A DNA stretch of 64,000 nucleotides from Lysinibacillus mangiferihumi (GCF_003049665.1 NZ_PYWM01000005.1:62001-126000), one strand, 5' to 3'. Numbered from the stretch's first letter, positions 17,593-26,530 are shown. The notes: generated by a model from the letters alone, not told the origin. Made by a program: numbers and translations.

Positions 17593-18586
17593 CGATAATA
17601 TTGTGTTATGTGACAGAGAGAGTGGGAAATTAACAAATTTAAAACATTCTAAAATAGTAAGAAAAAAATTAACTTATAAATATTGGGATTACTTAGCGTG
17701 GGCAGTAGCTACAATTCCAGATAATAAAGTGTTATCCGTAGGATTTGGGGCTGGCACTTTCGTTCAGCTATTAGATAAATGGGGAGTTTGTGCAAGCGGG
17801 GTTGGGTTAGAGATAGATGATAGTTTTGATGATTTTAATAGGTTATACGCTAATTATAATGTAATGTACGGTGATTTTAGAGAGAGTTTACGAAATATTT
17901 ATACAGATTTCAAGACCATTATAGTAGATGTATACAATGAACAAGGATATGTAGAAGAAGCATATGATATTGAATGGATTGAAAAGTATCTTTCTTTAAA
18001 GAATAAAGATGGCATACTAATACTACATTGTTTGGATATTTTAGGAACCTTGACAGCGGCTGGTATATCAATACCAAAGGTTTCAACAATACTTAATTCT
18101 TTAATAAGTTCGGTTAGAAAAATTACAAACGAAGAAATATATATTGTACCATTGTGGACAAGTTACTTATTATGGATAGGTCCCTTTCCCGAACGAATAG
18201 AGACCAATGTAAAAGAATTAAAATGGTTAGATAAATTCTTTAGACTTCGAATGTGTTCGGTAGAGAGTCTAGGTAAGGATTTACCTGTTCTTGATACACC
18301 TTGGTCTTATGAAAGATTAGAATTAGTTAATACATCAATAGTTGAGTCTTTAAAAGAAAATGATAATGAATACGATAAATATTCTAATCTTATCAAAATA
18401 TTAAGTAATGTATTACAAAAAGAACCCACAATTGATGAAATCGACAAGAGCATTGATATGTTGGAAAATTTAAATATAAATTCAAATGCTAAAATACATC
18501 TATATAGTTTTTTATTAGCAATGCAAGAAGAATGGGGAATGGCTGAAGATGTTTTAAAAGCTAATCAATTAACCATTCATATTTAA
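17561..18586 (+). CDS. Spermidine-synthase-like SAM-fold enzyme
   Basis: 341 residues. A Rossmann SAM motif is present: VLSVGFGAGTF (Gly61, Gly63, Gly65), then GLEIDD with the acidic residue for the ribose, YGDF, and IIVDVYNEQG. This layout matches polyamine aminopropyltransferases and their methyltransferase cousins. The last ~100 residues are helical and unlike spermidine synthase. The GTG at 17561 overlaps the acyltransferase end by 32 nt and has a weak RBS; a GTG at 17603 is possible. In this cluster it may methylate or aminopropylate ornithine or cysteine on the peptide; a radical role in polyamine metabolism is not supported by neighbours. Confidence 0.65.
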   Translation: MIFIKKWEIIDDNIVLCDRESGKLTNLKHSKIVRKKLTYKYWDYLAWAVATIPDNKVLSVGFGAGTFVQLLDKWGVCASGVGLEIDDSFDDFNRLYANYNVMYGDFRESLRNIYTDFKTIIVDVYNEQGYVEEAYDIEWIEKYLSLKNKDGILILHCLDILGTLTAAGISIPKVSTILNSLISSVRKITNEEIYIVPLWTSYLLWIGPFPERIETNVKELKWLDKFFRLRMCSVESLGKDLPVLDTPWSYERLELVNTSIVESLKENDNEYDKYSNLIKILSNVLQKEPTIDEIDKSIDMLENLNINSNAKIHLYSFLLAMQEEWGMAEDVLKANQLTIHI

Positions 18587-18755
18587 AAGAAAAGTACGTT
18601 GTAGGAATGAAGGCTCTTTATTCTACTAAAATATAAATCATTTTCTATAGACAAACCTTTTAACAGTAGCTTCAAGAAAGCAATAACGATGATTGCTAGT
18701 GTTCGAAGATGTTTTTATTTCGTATCTATCTAATAATTCCTTATAATTTCAACCC

Positions 18756-18803
18756 AACGTCAAAACCTTAATGCAATAGGTTTTGACGTTATTACGTTTT
18801 TTG
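18756..18803 (+). terminator. Terminator of the peptide cluster
   Basis: AACGTCAAAACCT and AGGTTTTGACGTT form a perfect 13-bp stem, followed by ATTACGTTTTTTG. It closes the operon that starts at the MFS gene. The rest of the 462-base gap (18587-19048) is AT-rich and shows no gene. Confidence 0.9.
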
Positions 18804-19048
18804 CCTAACTTTTTGCATCAGAAATGTTGGTCATTACTAAAGACATTATTAAAGTATTAAAACTAATCTATTAAATCTTTGTAATTGGAATGTACTTCTC
18901 TTTTGTTCTTTATTGTATCAATGCATTGATTTATTTTGCTATTGGATTATTTTGCAACAGGAAATAATACCCTATAATAAAAAATTCTTTCAAAGAGTAA
19001 ATTGCCCTTTTTTGAATTAAACTATTATGAAAGGGGGGATTACCCAAT

Positions 19049-19897
19049 ATGCATTCAATAAATAAAATAGGTGATTGTTTTTGGTATATGACGCCTATAG
19101 CGGAAACGGATCGTCCTATTCTAGGGATGGTAGTTGGTCAAAACAAAACATTAATGATTGATGCAGGGAATTCGGAGGAGCATGCACACTATTTTCAGGA
19201 AGAACTTTTAAAAATGGGCGTTCCTAAACCTGATATGGTCGTTTTAACGCATTGGCATTGGGATCATATTTTTGGACTCTCTGCATTACGTCAAATGGTG
19301 TCTATTTCTTCGGAAAAAACAAAAACAGCGATGGAGCAATTAATTCCATTTTCTTGGTCAGATGAGGCACTTGATGCACGTGTGAAGGAAGGTATAGAAA
19401 TTGAATTTTGTGCCAGAGCTATTAAAGAAGAATTCAAGGATCACCGAGATATTCAGATTGTTTTGCCGGATGTCACGTTTGATAAACGGGTGGAGATTGA
19501 CCTAGGTGGTGTCAGTTGTATCCTTCAACATGTTGGAGGGGATCATGCGGCCGACTCTGTTGTGGTCTATATAAAAGAAGAAAAGATTCTGTTCCTTGCT
19601 GATTGTATTTATCCTAATCTGTATGCTGAAAAAGAACATTATACAGTTAAGGAAACGCTTCGTCTGTTGGCTGAATTAGAGCAATTTGATGCGGATACAT
19701 ATATTCCTTCGCATCAGCAGCCTATAACAAAAGAAGCGTTTAATCAAGAAGTAGCGCTGCTTAGAACGATTGCTACATATACCGATAGTTGTGATGGTGA
19801 TTCACAAAAAATTATGCAAGCATATAAAAAGCATGTAAAAAGAGAACTAACAGAAGATGAAATTGAAACTATCTCTGACTTTGTGAATGGTTATTAA
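19049..19897 (+). CDS. MBL-fold metallo-hydrolase
   Basis: 282 residues of the metallo-beta-lactamase fold. THWHWDH at residues 67-73 is the HxHxDH zinc motif; GGDHAADS (second His), DCIYPN (bridging Asp) and PSHQQP (third His) follow in order. The family hydrolyses varied esters, thioesters or lactams; the substrate is not deducible. GGGGGG-type RBS at 19033-19039 precedes the ATG. It is monocistronic, with a terminator before and after. Confidence 0.85.
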   Translation: MHSINKIGDCFWYMTPIAETDRPILGMVVGQNKTLMIDAGNSEEHAHYFQEELLKMGVPKPDMVVLTHWHWDHIFGLSALRQMVSISSEKTKTAMEQLIPFSWSDEALDARVKEGIEIEFCARAIKEEFKDHRDIQIVLPDVTFDKRVEIDLGGVSCILQHVGGDHAADSVVVYIKEEKILFLADCIYPNLYAEKEHYTVKETLRLLAELEQFDADTYIPSHQQPITKEAFNQEVALLRTIATYTDSCDGDSQKIMQAYKKHVKRELTEDEIETISDFVNGY

Positions 19898-19917
19898 CAA
19901 TCGTCAGAATTGTTTTA

Positions 19918-19928
19918 GTGCCTGGCAC
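19918..19928. repeat. Short dispersed palindrome copy
   Basis: AATTGTTTTAGTGCCTGGCAC is the reverse complement of the repeat seen at 57072-57170. It lies between two convergent genes. Confidence 0.75.
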
Positions 19929-19929
19929 G

Positions 19930-19962
19930 AGGAAGTGGAACTCACCACTTCCTTTTCTTTAT
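19930..19962. terminator. Bidirectional terminator
   Basis: AGGAAGTGG and CCACTTCCT form a stem followed by TTTCTTTA on the plus strand. It separates the convergent MBL and nupC genes. Confidence 0.7.
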
Positions 19963-21137
19963 AAAATTAAGCTTACGATAATACCTGAAAGGACACTTAC
20001 AAGGGTAGCACCAAATAATAATTTTAAGCCAAAGCGTGCGACAACATTTCCTTGTTTTTCGTTAAGACTTTTTACAGCACCGACAATAATACCAATTGAA
20101 GAGAAGTTGGCGAAGGACACAAGGAATACGGAAAGAATGCCCATTGTCCGCTCACTAAAGTGATAATCGCCTCCAGATAAATCCAACATCGCTACGAACT
20201 CATTTGTTACTAGTTTCGTCGCCATAATGGATCCTGCACTAACCGCTTCCGAGGAAGGAATGCCCATAATAAAGGCAACTGGCGCAAAGATGTAGCCTAG
20301 AATCGTTTGGAAAGTAACGCCGAACAGTAACTCGAAGACACTATTAAATCCTGCCATCAATGCAATAAAGCCGATTAACATGGCACCGACAATAATTGCC
20401 ACCTTAAAGCCATCCAAAATATATTCGCCAAGCATTTCAAAAAACGATTGCTTTTCGTGCTCGATTTCTAAAATATCTTCTTTCGGGTCAATGTCATATG
20501 GATTCATAATTGAAGCGATGATAAAACCGCCAAATAAATTTAAAACTAAAGCCGTGACAACATATTTTGGTTCCAGCATCGTCATATATGCACCAACTAT
20601 GGCCATGGATACAGTGGACATCGCTGACGCACAAAGTGTATATAAGCGCTGTTTTGACAGCAGACCAAGTTGTCTTTTTAATGTGATGAAAACTTCTGAT
20701 TGACCGACCATTAATGAGGCAACAGCATTATAAGATTCCAATTGCCCCATGCCGTTTACTTTACTTAAAACCCAGCCAATACCTTTCATAATAAAGGGGA
20801 GGATTTTTAAATGTTGAAGAATACCAATTAATGCTGAAATAAAAATAATGGGTAGCAATACGGTTAAAAAGAACGGCGCTTCTCCCTCGTTGGCTAAGCC
20901 GCCAAATACAAAGGTAACCCCTTCACCTGCATATTCGAGTAATTTGTTAAAGACAGTAGCAATTCCCTTAATAATAATTAAGCCAAATTGTGTATTTAAC
21001 AGCAGTAATGAGAACAGAATTTGAATGATAATCATTGTAATAATTGGTTTGAATTTAATTTCTTTTCGATTGGAACTAGCCAGCCAAGCGAAAAACAATA
21101 CAATGAGAATACCTAAAATAGAAATAACGTATTGCAT
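19959..21137 (-). CDS. nupC: NupC-type nucleoside transporter
   Basis: About 392 residues, all membrane segments, of the concentrative nucleoside transporter family. GQSEVF, the GEAPFF-region and the C-terminal [17 protein letters not shown] are the family's signature stretches. It imports nucleosides with a cation. The ATG at 21137 follows AGGAGG (complement of CCTCCT at 21144-21149); an upstream in-frame ATG at 21164 lacks one. Monocistronic. No purine riboswitch was recognised in its leader. Confidence 0.92.
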   Translation of the reverse strand: MQYVISILGILIVLFFAWLASSNRKEIKFKPIITMIIIQILFSLLLLNTQFGLIIIKGIATVFNKLLEYAGEGVTFVFGGLANEGEAPFFLTVLLPIIFISALIGILQHLKILPFIMKGIGWVLSKVNGMGQLESYNAVASLMVGQSEVFITLKRQLGLLSKQRLYTLCASAMSTVSMAIVGAYMTMLEPKYVVTALVLNLFGGFIIASIMNPYDIDPKEDILEIEHEKQSFFEMLGEYILDGFKVAIIVGAMLIGFIALMAGFNSVFELLFGVTFQTILGYIFAPVAFIMGIPSSEAVSAGSIMATKLVTNEFVAMLDLSGGDYHFSERTMGILSVFLVSFANFSSIGIIVGAVKSLNEKQGNVVARFGLKLLFGATLVSVLSGIIVSLIL

Positions 21138-21496
21138 ATGTAACCTCCTGATGTATGAAAACATGATGTGATAATTACCTTCGCATAGTACCTTTATTAA
21201 TTGTGAGTGTTGTCTTGAATATGTTGTCCAAATTACTAAAAAAGAACCGCACTTATTTAATATAAATACCCTTTGTTGAAGAAAGGTAACATAGAGATAT
21301 TAATAGAAAGTTATTAAAAAAGCAAAAAAATATCTATTTTACTGAAATTTTGATAGGCACTAGGGAATAAAAGTAAGGATTATGCTTTTTTTACAATATA
21401 GAGCTAGCTGGCAAATGCCATAGTGATATAGCATAATGAAAATAAATTGAAGATGGGCAATCGTAACAATAGCTAACGTAAGGGAGTGCAGTGAAA
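21138..21496. other. Divergent intergenic region, nothing further seen
   Basis: This gap holds the leaders of nupC (minus) and the alkylation-repair-like gene (plus). It is AT-rich; I see no riboswitch, stable hairpin or small gene beyond the two ribosome sites. Confidence 0.5.
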
Positions 21497-22204
21497 ATGA
21501 ATGTTGAGATGGTGATGCAAGAGCTTGAAGCACTTGGGAAGGAGCGCACGAAAAAAATATATATGTCAAATGGTGCACAGGAGCCACTTTTTGGGGTGGC
21601 TACGGGGGCGATGAAGCCGATAGTTAAGAAAATCAAATTGAATCAACCATTAGCGGAAGCCCTTTATGCCACAGGAAATTATGACGCAATGTATTTTGCA
21701 GGCATTATTGCGGAGCCAAAAGCTATGACCGAGTCGGATTTTGAGCGCTGGATTGATGGGGCGTATTTTTATATGTTGTCTGATTATGTGGTGGCAGTGA
21801 CGTTAGCGGAAGCGGACATTGCGCAGCAGGTTGCCGATAAATGGATTGCTAGTGGGGAAGAACTAAAAATGTCTGCTGGCTGGAGTTGTTACTGCTGGCT
21901 ATTAGGAAATCGTCCCGATGTTGAATTTTCCGAAAGTAAAATGGCTAATATGCTTGAAATGGTGAAAAGTGCGATTCACGATTCACCTGAACGAACAAAA
22001 TCTGCTATGAATAATTTCCTCCATACGGTAGGGGTCTCGTATATCCCATTACATGACAAAGCGTTAGCTACAGCGCAACAGATAGGTCCTGTAGAACTTA
22101 AAAAGAATAATAAAAAAAGTAGTTTCCTTCACGCTTATGAAAGTATTCAAAAGGAAGTAGATAAAGGCAGAATTGGCTTTAAACGCAAATATGTAAGATG
22201 TTAA
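21497..22204 (+). CDS. DNA alkylation repair-like HEAT-repeat protein
   Basis: About 235 residues, mostly helical, of the AlkD-like DNA alkylation repair family (AKxxYMSNGAQEPLFGVATGAMKPI, YDAMYFAGIIAEP, LSDYVVAVT, AGWSCYCWL). Members either remove alkylated bases or are enzymatically silent paralogues; the sequence leans to the small COG4912-type group. AGGGAGTG at 21481-21488 favours the ATG at 21497 over the GTG at 21491. Monocistronic. Confidence 0.75.
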   Translation: MNVEMVMQELEALGKERTKKIYMSNGAQEPLFGVATGAMKPIVKKIKLNQPLAEALYATGNYDAMYFAGIIAEPKAMTESDFERWIDGAYFYMLSDYVVAVTLAEADIAQQVADKWIASGEELKMSAGWSCYCWLLGNRPDVEFSESKMANMLEMVKSAIHDSPERTKSAMNNFLHTVGVSYIPLHDKALATAQQIGPVELKKNNKKSSFLHAYESIQKEVDKGRIGFKRKYVRC

Positions 22205-22226
22205 ATCCTAGCAAGTACCAAATTAA

Positions 22227-22365
22227 GCGATTCCCTGTGGATTTAGTGGCGATAACACAAAATTACATGGCGATTCCGGTGGATTTAGTGGCGATAACAT
22301 GAGATTACATGGCGATTCCGGTGGATTTAGTGGCGATAACACAAGATTACATGGCGATTCCAGCG
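22227..22365. repeat. Tandem array of a 42-43-bp unit
   Basis: Three full units start GCGATTCC at 22227, 22270 and 22312, and a partial fourth starts at 22354. Each contains GTGGATTTAGTGGCGATAAC then a variable ACA/ATG and RATTACATG. The units are joined directly, with no spacers. No protein-coding logic is apparent. Confidence 0.9.
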
Positions 22366-22417
22366 CATCTCCCGTGGAACAAGCATATTCCATCTCTATA
22401 AAAAGGAGGCACAATAA

Positions 22418-22720
22418 TGACGCAACAAAAAATAATGAGAGTTAGCGATTATTGATAAAACAGTTGTTGGTATGATTGCCTATAACGGTAGGGAAATAAG
22501 TCAACTGTATATTCATATAAACTATCAGGGGCTTGGTATCGGGCAAACATTGTTGGATAGAGCGAAAGCCCAATCAAGTGGAAAATTAACTTTATATACA
22601 TTTGATGTAAATGAAAAGGCCCAACATTTTTATGAAAAACACGGATTTAAGGTGATTGGTAGAGGGCATGAAAAAGAAGAAAATTTACCTGATATTTTAT
22701 ATGAATGGATTTTTGAATAA
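22418..22720 (+). pseudogene. Remnant of a GNAT acetyltransferase
   Basis: A good RBS (AAAAGGAGG) precedes an ATG at 22418, but that frame stops after 12 codons (MTQQKIMRVSDY). In another frame the C-terminal half of a GNAT follows: IIDKTVVGMIAY, LYIHINYQGLGIGQTLLDRA (acetyl-CoA loop) and FYEKHGFKVIGRG. The N-terminal ~50 residues of the fold are missing, so an internal deletion with frame change is the simplest reading. A short product could start at 22472 but would lack half the domain. Confidence 0.75.
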
Positions 22721-22882
22721 AAAGAGAACTAAAAATGGGAGCTTGTCCTGCGTTTAGTTTTACTTTGTCTACGATTGCAATGCGTACATAGTCCTTTATC
22801 TGATTTTAAAATGGTAAATATTGAAACTTATTATCCAATCAAACGTATAGGTACTATAGTCAGCGTAAAGGGGATGTTTAGG

Positions 22883-23749
22883 ATGCGAGTTAGTTCAAAT
22901 GAAGTAACACCTCAAAATTTTGGGATGTTTTTTTTACAAGAAAGATTTGATGAAATTTATAACCAATGTCATGAAACGTTTCAAGAGATGGTTTCGAATG
23001 AGCAATTTAATGAATTAGCTAAATCTTTTAATGCGAATGTACAAAATTATGAGTTATTTAATAAAACAACAATCGCTCATTACCATCAATATGTTTGGTT
23101 GGATGATCGACAAGAGAAAGCGATTCAGGTAACGATGGATTCAAGTAATATCATTCATAGTTTATTAATTAAACCTTATGTAGTTTTTCCAGAAAGTGAT
23201 AAAAAGTATAGTCAAAATACATATATAATGCCTATAAAAGAGGAGTGGTTTGTATTTTGGGGAGGGGTTAATGAGTTTGTCAATTACCATTACGCGTATG
23301 AAGGACAAAGATATGCATATGACTTGGTAATTATGAAGAATGATGCGACATTTAAAGAATCTCCTAGCGTCAATGAAAACTATTATGCCTTTAATAAAGA
23401 AGTTACCGCACCTGCAGATGGGAAGGTAATTAAAGTTGTCAATCATCTAGAAGATAATGTCCCTGGAGAAATGTATGAAATGGAGCCAGCAGGAAATGTA
23501 ATTATTATCGAACATACCAATCATGAATATAGTATGGTAGCTCATTTAAAAAAGAACTCTTGTCTTGTGCAACAAGGAGATACTGTTAAACAAGGTGATG
23601 TGATAGCGCTTTGCGGAAATTCAGGAAATTCCTCAGAGGCACATATCCATTTTCAAGTGATGGACGCACCAGACTTTCTAAATTGTCAATCTTTACGCAT
23701 TCGTTTTGCGGATGGTTTAGAGCCAATTCAAGGTGATTTTGTAAAATAG
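22883..23749 (+). CDS. M23-family peptidase (lysostaphin-like)
   Basis: About 288 residues. The C-terminal M23 domain has HYAYEGQRYAYDL (first His and Asp ligands), APADGKVI, and EAHIHFQ (HxH), as in peptidoglycan endopeptidases. The N-terminal ~130 residues resemble a small DUF3887-like domain. No signal peptide is visible, which is odd for a cell-wall enzyme. AAAGGGGA at 22868-22875 supports the ATG at 22883; earlier in-frame starts have none. Confidence 0.78.
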   Translation: MRVSSNEVTPQNFGMFFLQERFDEIYNQCHETFQEMVSNEQFNELAKSFNANVQNYELFNKTTIAHYHQYVWLDDRQEKAIQVTMDSSNIIHSLLIKPYVVFPESDKKYSQNTYIMPIKEEWFVFWGGVNEFVNYHYAYEGQRYAYDLVIMKNDATFKESPSVNENYYAFNKEVTAPADGKVIKVVNHLEDNVPGEMYEMEPAGNVIIIEHTNHEYSMVAHLKKNSCLVQQGDTVKQGDVIALCGNSGNSSEAHIHFQVMDAPDFLNCQSLRIRFADGLEPIQGDFVK

Positions 23750-23752
23750 CTA

Positions 23753-23795
23753 AAGAACCGATGAGCGAATTTCCCGTTCATCGGTTCTTCTTTAT
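23753..23795. terminator. Bidirectional terminator
   Basis: AAGAACCGATGAGCG pairs with CGTTCATCGGTTCTT (15 positions, one G-U) around AATTTCC, with CTTTAT after. It separates convergent genes. Confidence 0.85.
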
Positions 23796-23809
23796 AGGGC
23801 CACTCACCA

Positions 23810-24181
23810 TTAAATACTTTGAATTAATTCGCTATATTTTAGGGAAAGTAAGTTTAGTGAATAGTTTTTAATTTTATCGGTTGCAATAATACCCGTTAGG
23901 ATACATTCAATCATTTCTTTATATTGATAGATTAGATGGACTTCCTGCATAAAAGATGAATCAATCGTAATGCCGTTCGTCATCGTTTTTAAAATTACTT
24001 GTTGCTCTTCATATAAGTAAACTAATTCCAATTTTGAATTATGTATTAATGTTGTGATTTCAGGAAAAATTTCAGGGTCGTTTAAAACCGCTAAAATATC
24101 ATCAACCGGCTTTACACCTTCTATTGATTGTAAATACGAGAAAGTTTCTCTTAGTTTATCTTCTAAAAAATCAGTACTCAT
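23810..24181 (-). CDS. Hypothetical protein
   Basis: 123 residues, soluble, mainly helical, with no motif I recognise. Read on the minus strand, GAAGGAG precedes the ATG at 24181 (sequence starts MSTDFLEDKL); a longer in-frame start at 24214 has no ribosome site. Acidic N-terminal half, several Leu/Ile-rich helices near the end (LLSLKYSELIQSI). Confidence 0.65.
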   Translation of the reverse strand: MSTDFLEDKLRETFSYLQSIEGVKPVDDILAVLNDPEIFPEITTLIHNSKLELVYLYEEQQVILKTMTNGITIDSSFMQEVHLIYQYKEMIECILTGIIATDKIKNYSLNLLSLKYSELIQSI

Positions 24182-24505
24182 TGAAAATGCTCCTTCGTGT
24201 TTTGCTTCATCCATTTTAACAATTTCATGATTATTGTATCATATTTTACTAGTAAAAATTATTAAAAAATTTACTTTTTTTTGAATTAATCGGGATAATT
24301 TCATTTTAAATAAATAATTTATAGTAGTAAATACCATTTAGATAAAATCGTAAATATGGACTATACTAATGAGTGCTAACCATTTTATTAGGAAAAATGG
24401 TTTGGTTAATGCGTATTTTTTTAAAAATCTATTATTTTCTGTTTAAAATAAAAGTAGTAAAATATAAAAAATAAATTTTTACAGCATTTTATGGAGGTGC
24501 AGAGT
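24182..24505. other. Divergent AT-rich promoter region
   Basis: Very AT-rich. A 9-bp inverted repeat (AACCATTTT / AAAATGGTT) lies at 24378-24402, possibly an operator or weak hairpin. No gene is seen. Confidence 0.4.
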
Positions 24506-24802
24506 ATGAATTATGTTAGGGTCGAAATAATTGATACTGTGGGGTTAAATCCAAGGGAAAGAAAAATGTTGCAAAATACGGTGTTAAACTTTGTTGCGAT
24601 GAGCAATGCGTTAATTTTGAAAGAAGATGTCGTGATGAACCCGTTGGAACCCGACAACGAAAATATTGGGGTTATCCTAATTTATGCCAAATCACTGAAT
24701 GAGGAACAGTGTAAGACAATAACAGAGGCATTGTCCAATCGATTCACCACGTATTTTAAAATGAGCGAGTTGGATTTGGAAGCGCAAATTAGCGTTTATT
24801 GA
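24506..24802 (+). CDS. Small hypothetical protein
   Basis: 98 residues, soluble. ATGGAGGTG at 24491-24499 provides the ribosome site, so the ATG at 24506 (MNYVRVEI) is preferred over the ATG at 24491 inside it. Alternating hydrophobic strands and one helix suggest a compact alpha/beta fold; no family recognised. A strong terminator follows. Confidence 0.6.
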   Translation: MNYVRVEIIDTVGLNPRERKMLQNTVLNFVAMSNALILKEDVVMNPLEPDNENIGVILIYAKSLNEEQCKTITEALSNRFTTYFKMSELDLEAQISVY

Positions 24803-24837
24803 ACGATGCCACGTGCAGTTCTTTGTATATAAGCTAA

Positions 24838-24872
24838 AACGCCCACGGGAAAAATCCGTGGGCGTTATTGAT
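24838..24872. terminator. Terminator
   Basis: AACGCCCACGG pairs perfectly with CCGTGGGCGTT around GAAAAAT, followed by ATTG on the plus strand. It separates a plus-strand gene from a minus-strand pseudogene and may serve both. Confidence 0.85.
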
Positions 24873-24899
24873 TAGATTATTTATGCTAAAGCACAATAC

Positions 24900-25500
24900 T
24901 TAATTTTTTACATAATAAGTTAATTGAATCAGTGTGTCTTCGTTTAATTTATAAGCGATGACGAGCATATATGTGTCTTGTTCTTCTTGTGAAAGGTCGA
25001 TTGTAAAGTGGTCTGTATTCGGTGTAAGTTGTTCCACATCTACGTAGATTTCTTTCATTGTTTTCGTATTTCTTAGACCGATTTGATAAGGGTTTAAGTA
25101 TTGACCATCCAAACCTTTTACTAAGTTCTCAACCGTCGCTATTGGACCTGTTAAGCTTGATACTTCCACAACTTAGGGATGCGCAGTGATAGTATCCAAT
25201 GCACCTAGACTTTTCAATGGTGAGAAATCGGTAATACTATTAGCCGAAATATCGAGAGATGTTAAATTTTTAGCATATTGTAAGCCTTCTAGATTTGTAA
25301 TACGGGCATTAGGTGCATGTAGACTAGTTAGTGTAATCATATCACCTAATGTGATTTCCCCAGACAGTCCCAATGTTTGCTGAATTGCCTGTTTAAGATT
25401 GTTATCTGTAATCGGTATTACTTGATTTTGGTTTATCTGTAAACTACTTATGTCGTTGGTACTGATATTGAAAATATTTACAATAGGTGAAATAATATAT
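24900..25500 (-). pseudogene. Remnant of a leucine-rich-repeat surface protein
   Basis: On the minus strand an LRR segment (ITNLEGLQYAKNLTSLDIS, ITDFSPLKSLGALDTI) runs to a TAA at 25173-25175, then the same frame continues (VVEVSSLTGPIATVENLVKG...) to 24900. So one in-frame stop interrupts an internalin-like protein. The codon context (HP-stop-VVEV) would fit a CAA-to-TAA change. The N-terminal part, with a signal peptide, is absent; the 5' side is overrun by the plus-strand gene at 25532. I conclude it is a fragment. Confidence 0.75.
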
Positions 25501-25531
25501 TTGATACTATCAATGAAAGGAAATGGTCTAC

Positions 25532-26530
25532 ATGTTATATAAATTAAATAAGTCTTCATGGGATTATGAAAAGGTTAAAAGAGTGAGTCTTGATGCGATT
25601 GGCTGGAAAGAGAAGGATTTAGAAAGGTTAGTATCTAAACATCTGCAAGATTTTATTTCTAGCAAAGATTTAATGACAATATTTAACGAGCGTCCAAGAC
25701 AAGAAGAACCTGATATTTTAGCAGTTGATAAAGATGGCGATTTATACATATTTGAATTGAAAAGATGGGGTTCAAATCAAGAGAATTTGTTACAAGTATT
25801 GAGATATGGTCAATTATTTGGCAATAGTAGTTACGATGAGCTCAATGAAAAATACCTCAAATATAGCCAAGGCAATATATCGTTAATGGATGCCCATAAA
25901 CAGTATTTTGGTAAAGATGCAAGTAATCAAATTACCCAAGAGATGTTTAATAATAAGCAACATTTCATTGTCATGACAAATGGCTTAGACCAACAAACGG
26001 TAGAAGCAATTATTTATTGGAAGAAGAATGGTTTGACTATTGATGCCATTGTCTACTGGATATTTGAAGTCAATGGTGAACATTATATTGAGTTTAATAT
26101 GTATTCTCCGATTGAAAGTTATTTAGAATATGAGAGTAGCGCCTACGTTTTAAACACCAATCATAACAATAATCCGCTAACGACAGACGAAATGTTAACT
26201 GAAATGAAAGCAGCGGCTTATCATAAAGGATGGCAAGAAAAAATAGAAAAGATTCAAAAGGGCGATATTGTATTCCTTTATAAAAGCGGCGCTGGAATTG
26301 TAGGATACGGAAAAGGTTCGGGTAATTATAAGAAGCAAAATTATAATGGCTATACTAATGCAGAGACAAATACACCTTTAAATGGTTTTTGTACATTAAA
26401 GCGTCCATTAAGTGCTTCTGAAATGAAAACTATTTGTGGACAAGGTTTTAACTTTAGACAAACGATGTTCTCAATTAGCGAAGAAAATGCCAATAAATTA
26501 ATGCGAGTAATTCAAAAACACTATTTGTAA
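25532..26530 (+). CDS. PD-(D/E)xK nuclease-like protein with EVE-like C-terminus
   Basis: About 332 residues. EEPDILAVDKDGDLYIFELKRW (around residue 55-75) has the D...ExK layout of NucS/DUF91-type nucleases, followed by a helix with GQL/YDEL. The last ~100 residues (KGWQEKIEKIQKGDIVFLYKSGAGIVGYGKGSG) resemble an EVE/PUA-like reader. Nuclease plus reader suggests a modification-dependent restriction or repair enzyme. GAAAGG at 25515-25520 favours the ATG at 25532 over that at 25523. It stands alone, next to an LRR gene remnant. Confidence 0.65.
   Translation: MLYKLNKSSWDYEKVKRVSLDAIGWKEKDLERLVSKHLQDFISSKDLMTIFNERPRQEEPDILAVDKDGDLYIFELKRWGSNQENLLQVLRYGQLFGNSSYDELNEKYLKYSQGNISLMDAHKQYFGKDASNQITQEMFNNKQHFIVMTNGLDQQTVEAIIYWKKNGLTIDAIVYWIFEVNGEHYIEFNMYSPIESYLEYESSAYVLNTNHNNNPLTTDEMLTEMKAAAYHKGWQEKIEKIQKGDIVFLYKSGAGIVGYGKGSGNYKKQNYNGYTNAETNTPLNGFCTLKRPLSASEMKTICGQGFNFRQTMFSISEENANKLMRVIQKHYL

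Noticed and set aside
15666..18586. Ordinary polyamine pathway (agmatinase plus spermidine synthase)
   Set aside because: No arginine or SAM decarboxylase is present, and the genes overlap with a protease and acyltransferase directly behind two small peptide genes. It remains the main alternative if the peptides prove irrelevant.
19918..20703. Plus-strand frames opposite nupC
   Set aside because: They are mirror frames of a well-supported transporter gene and show no domain of their own.
22227..22365. Possible CRISPR array
   Set aside because: The units are directly joined, with no variable spacers of equal length, and there are no cas genes.
22223..22414. Reverse-strand frame with a repeated SPCN...LSPLNPPE pattern
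   Set aside because: It is just the translation of the 42-bp tandem array; no ribosome site and no sequence beyond the repeat.
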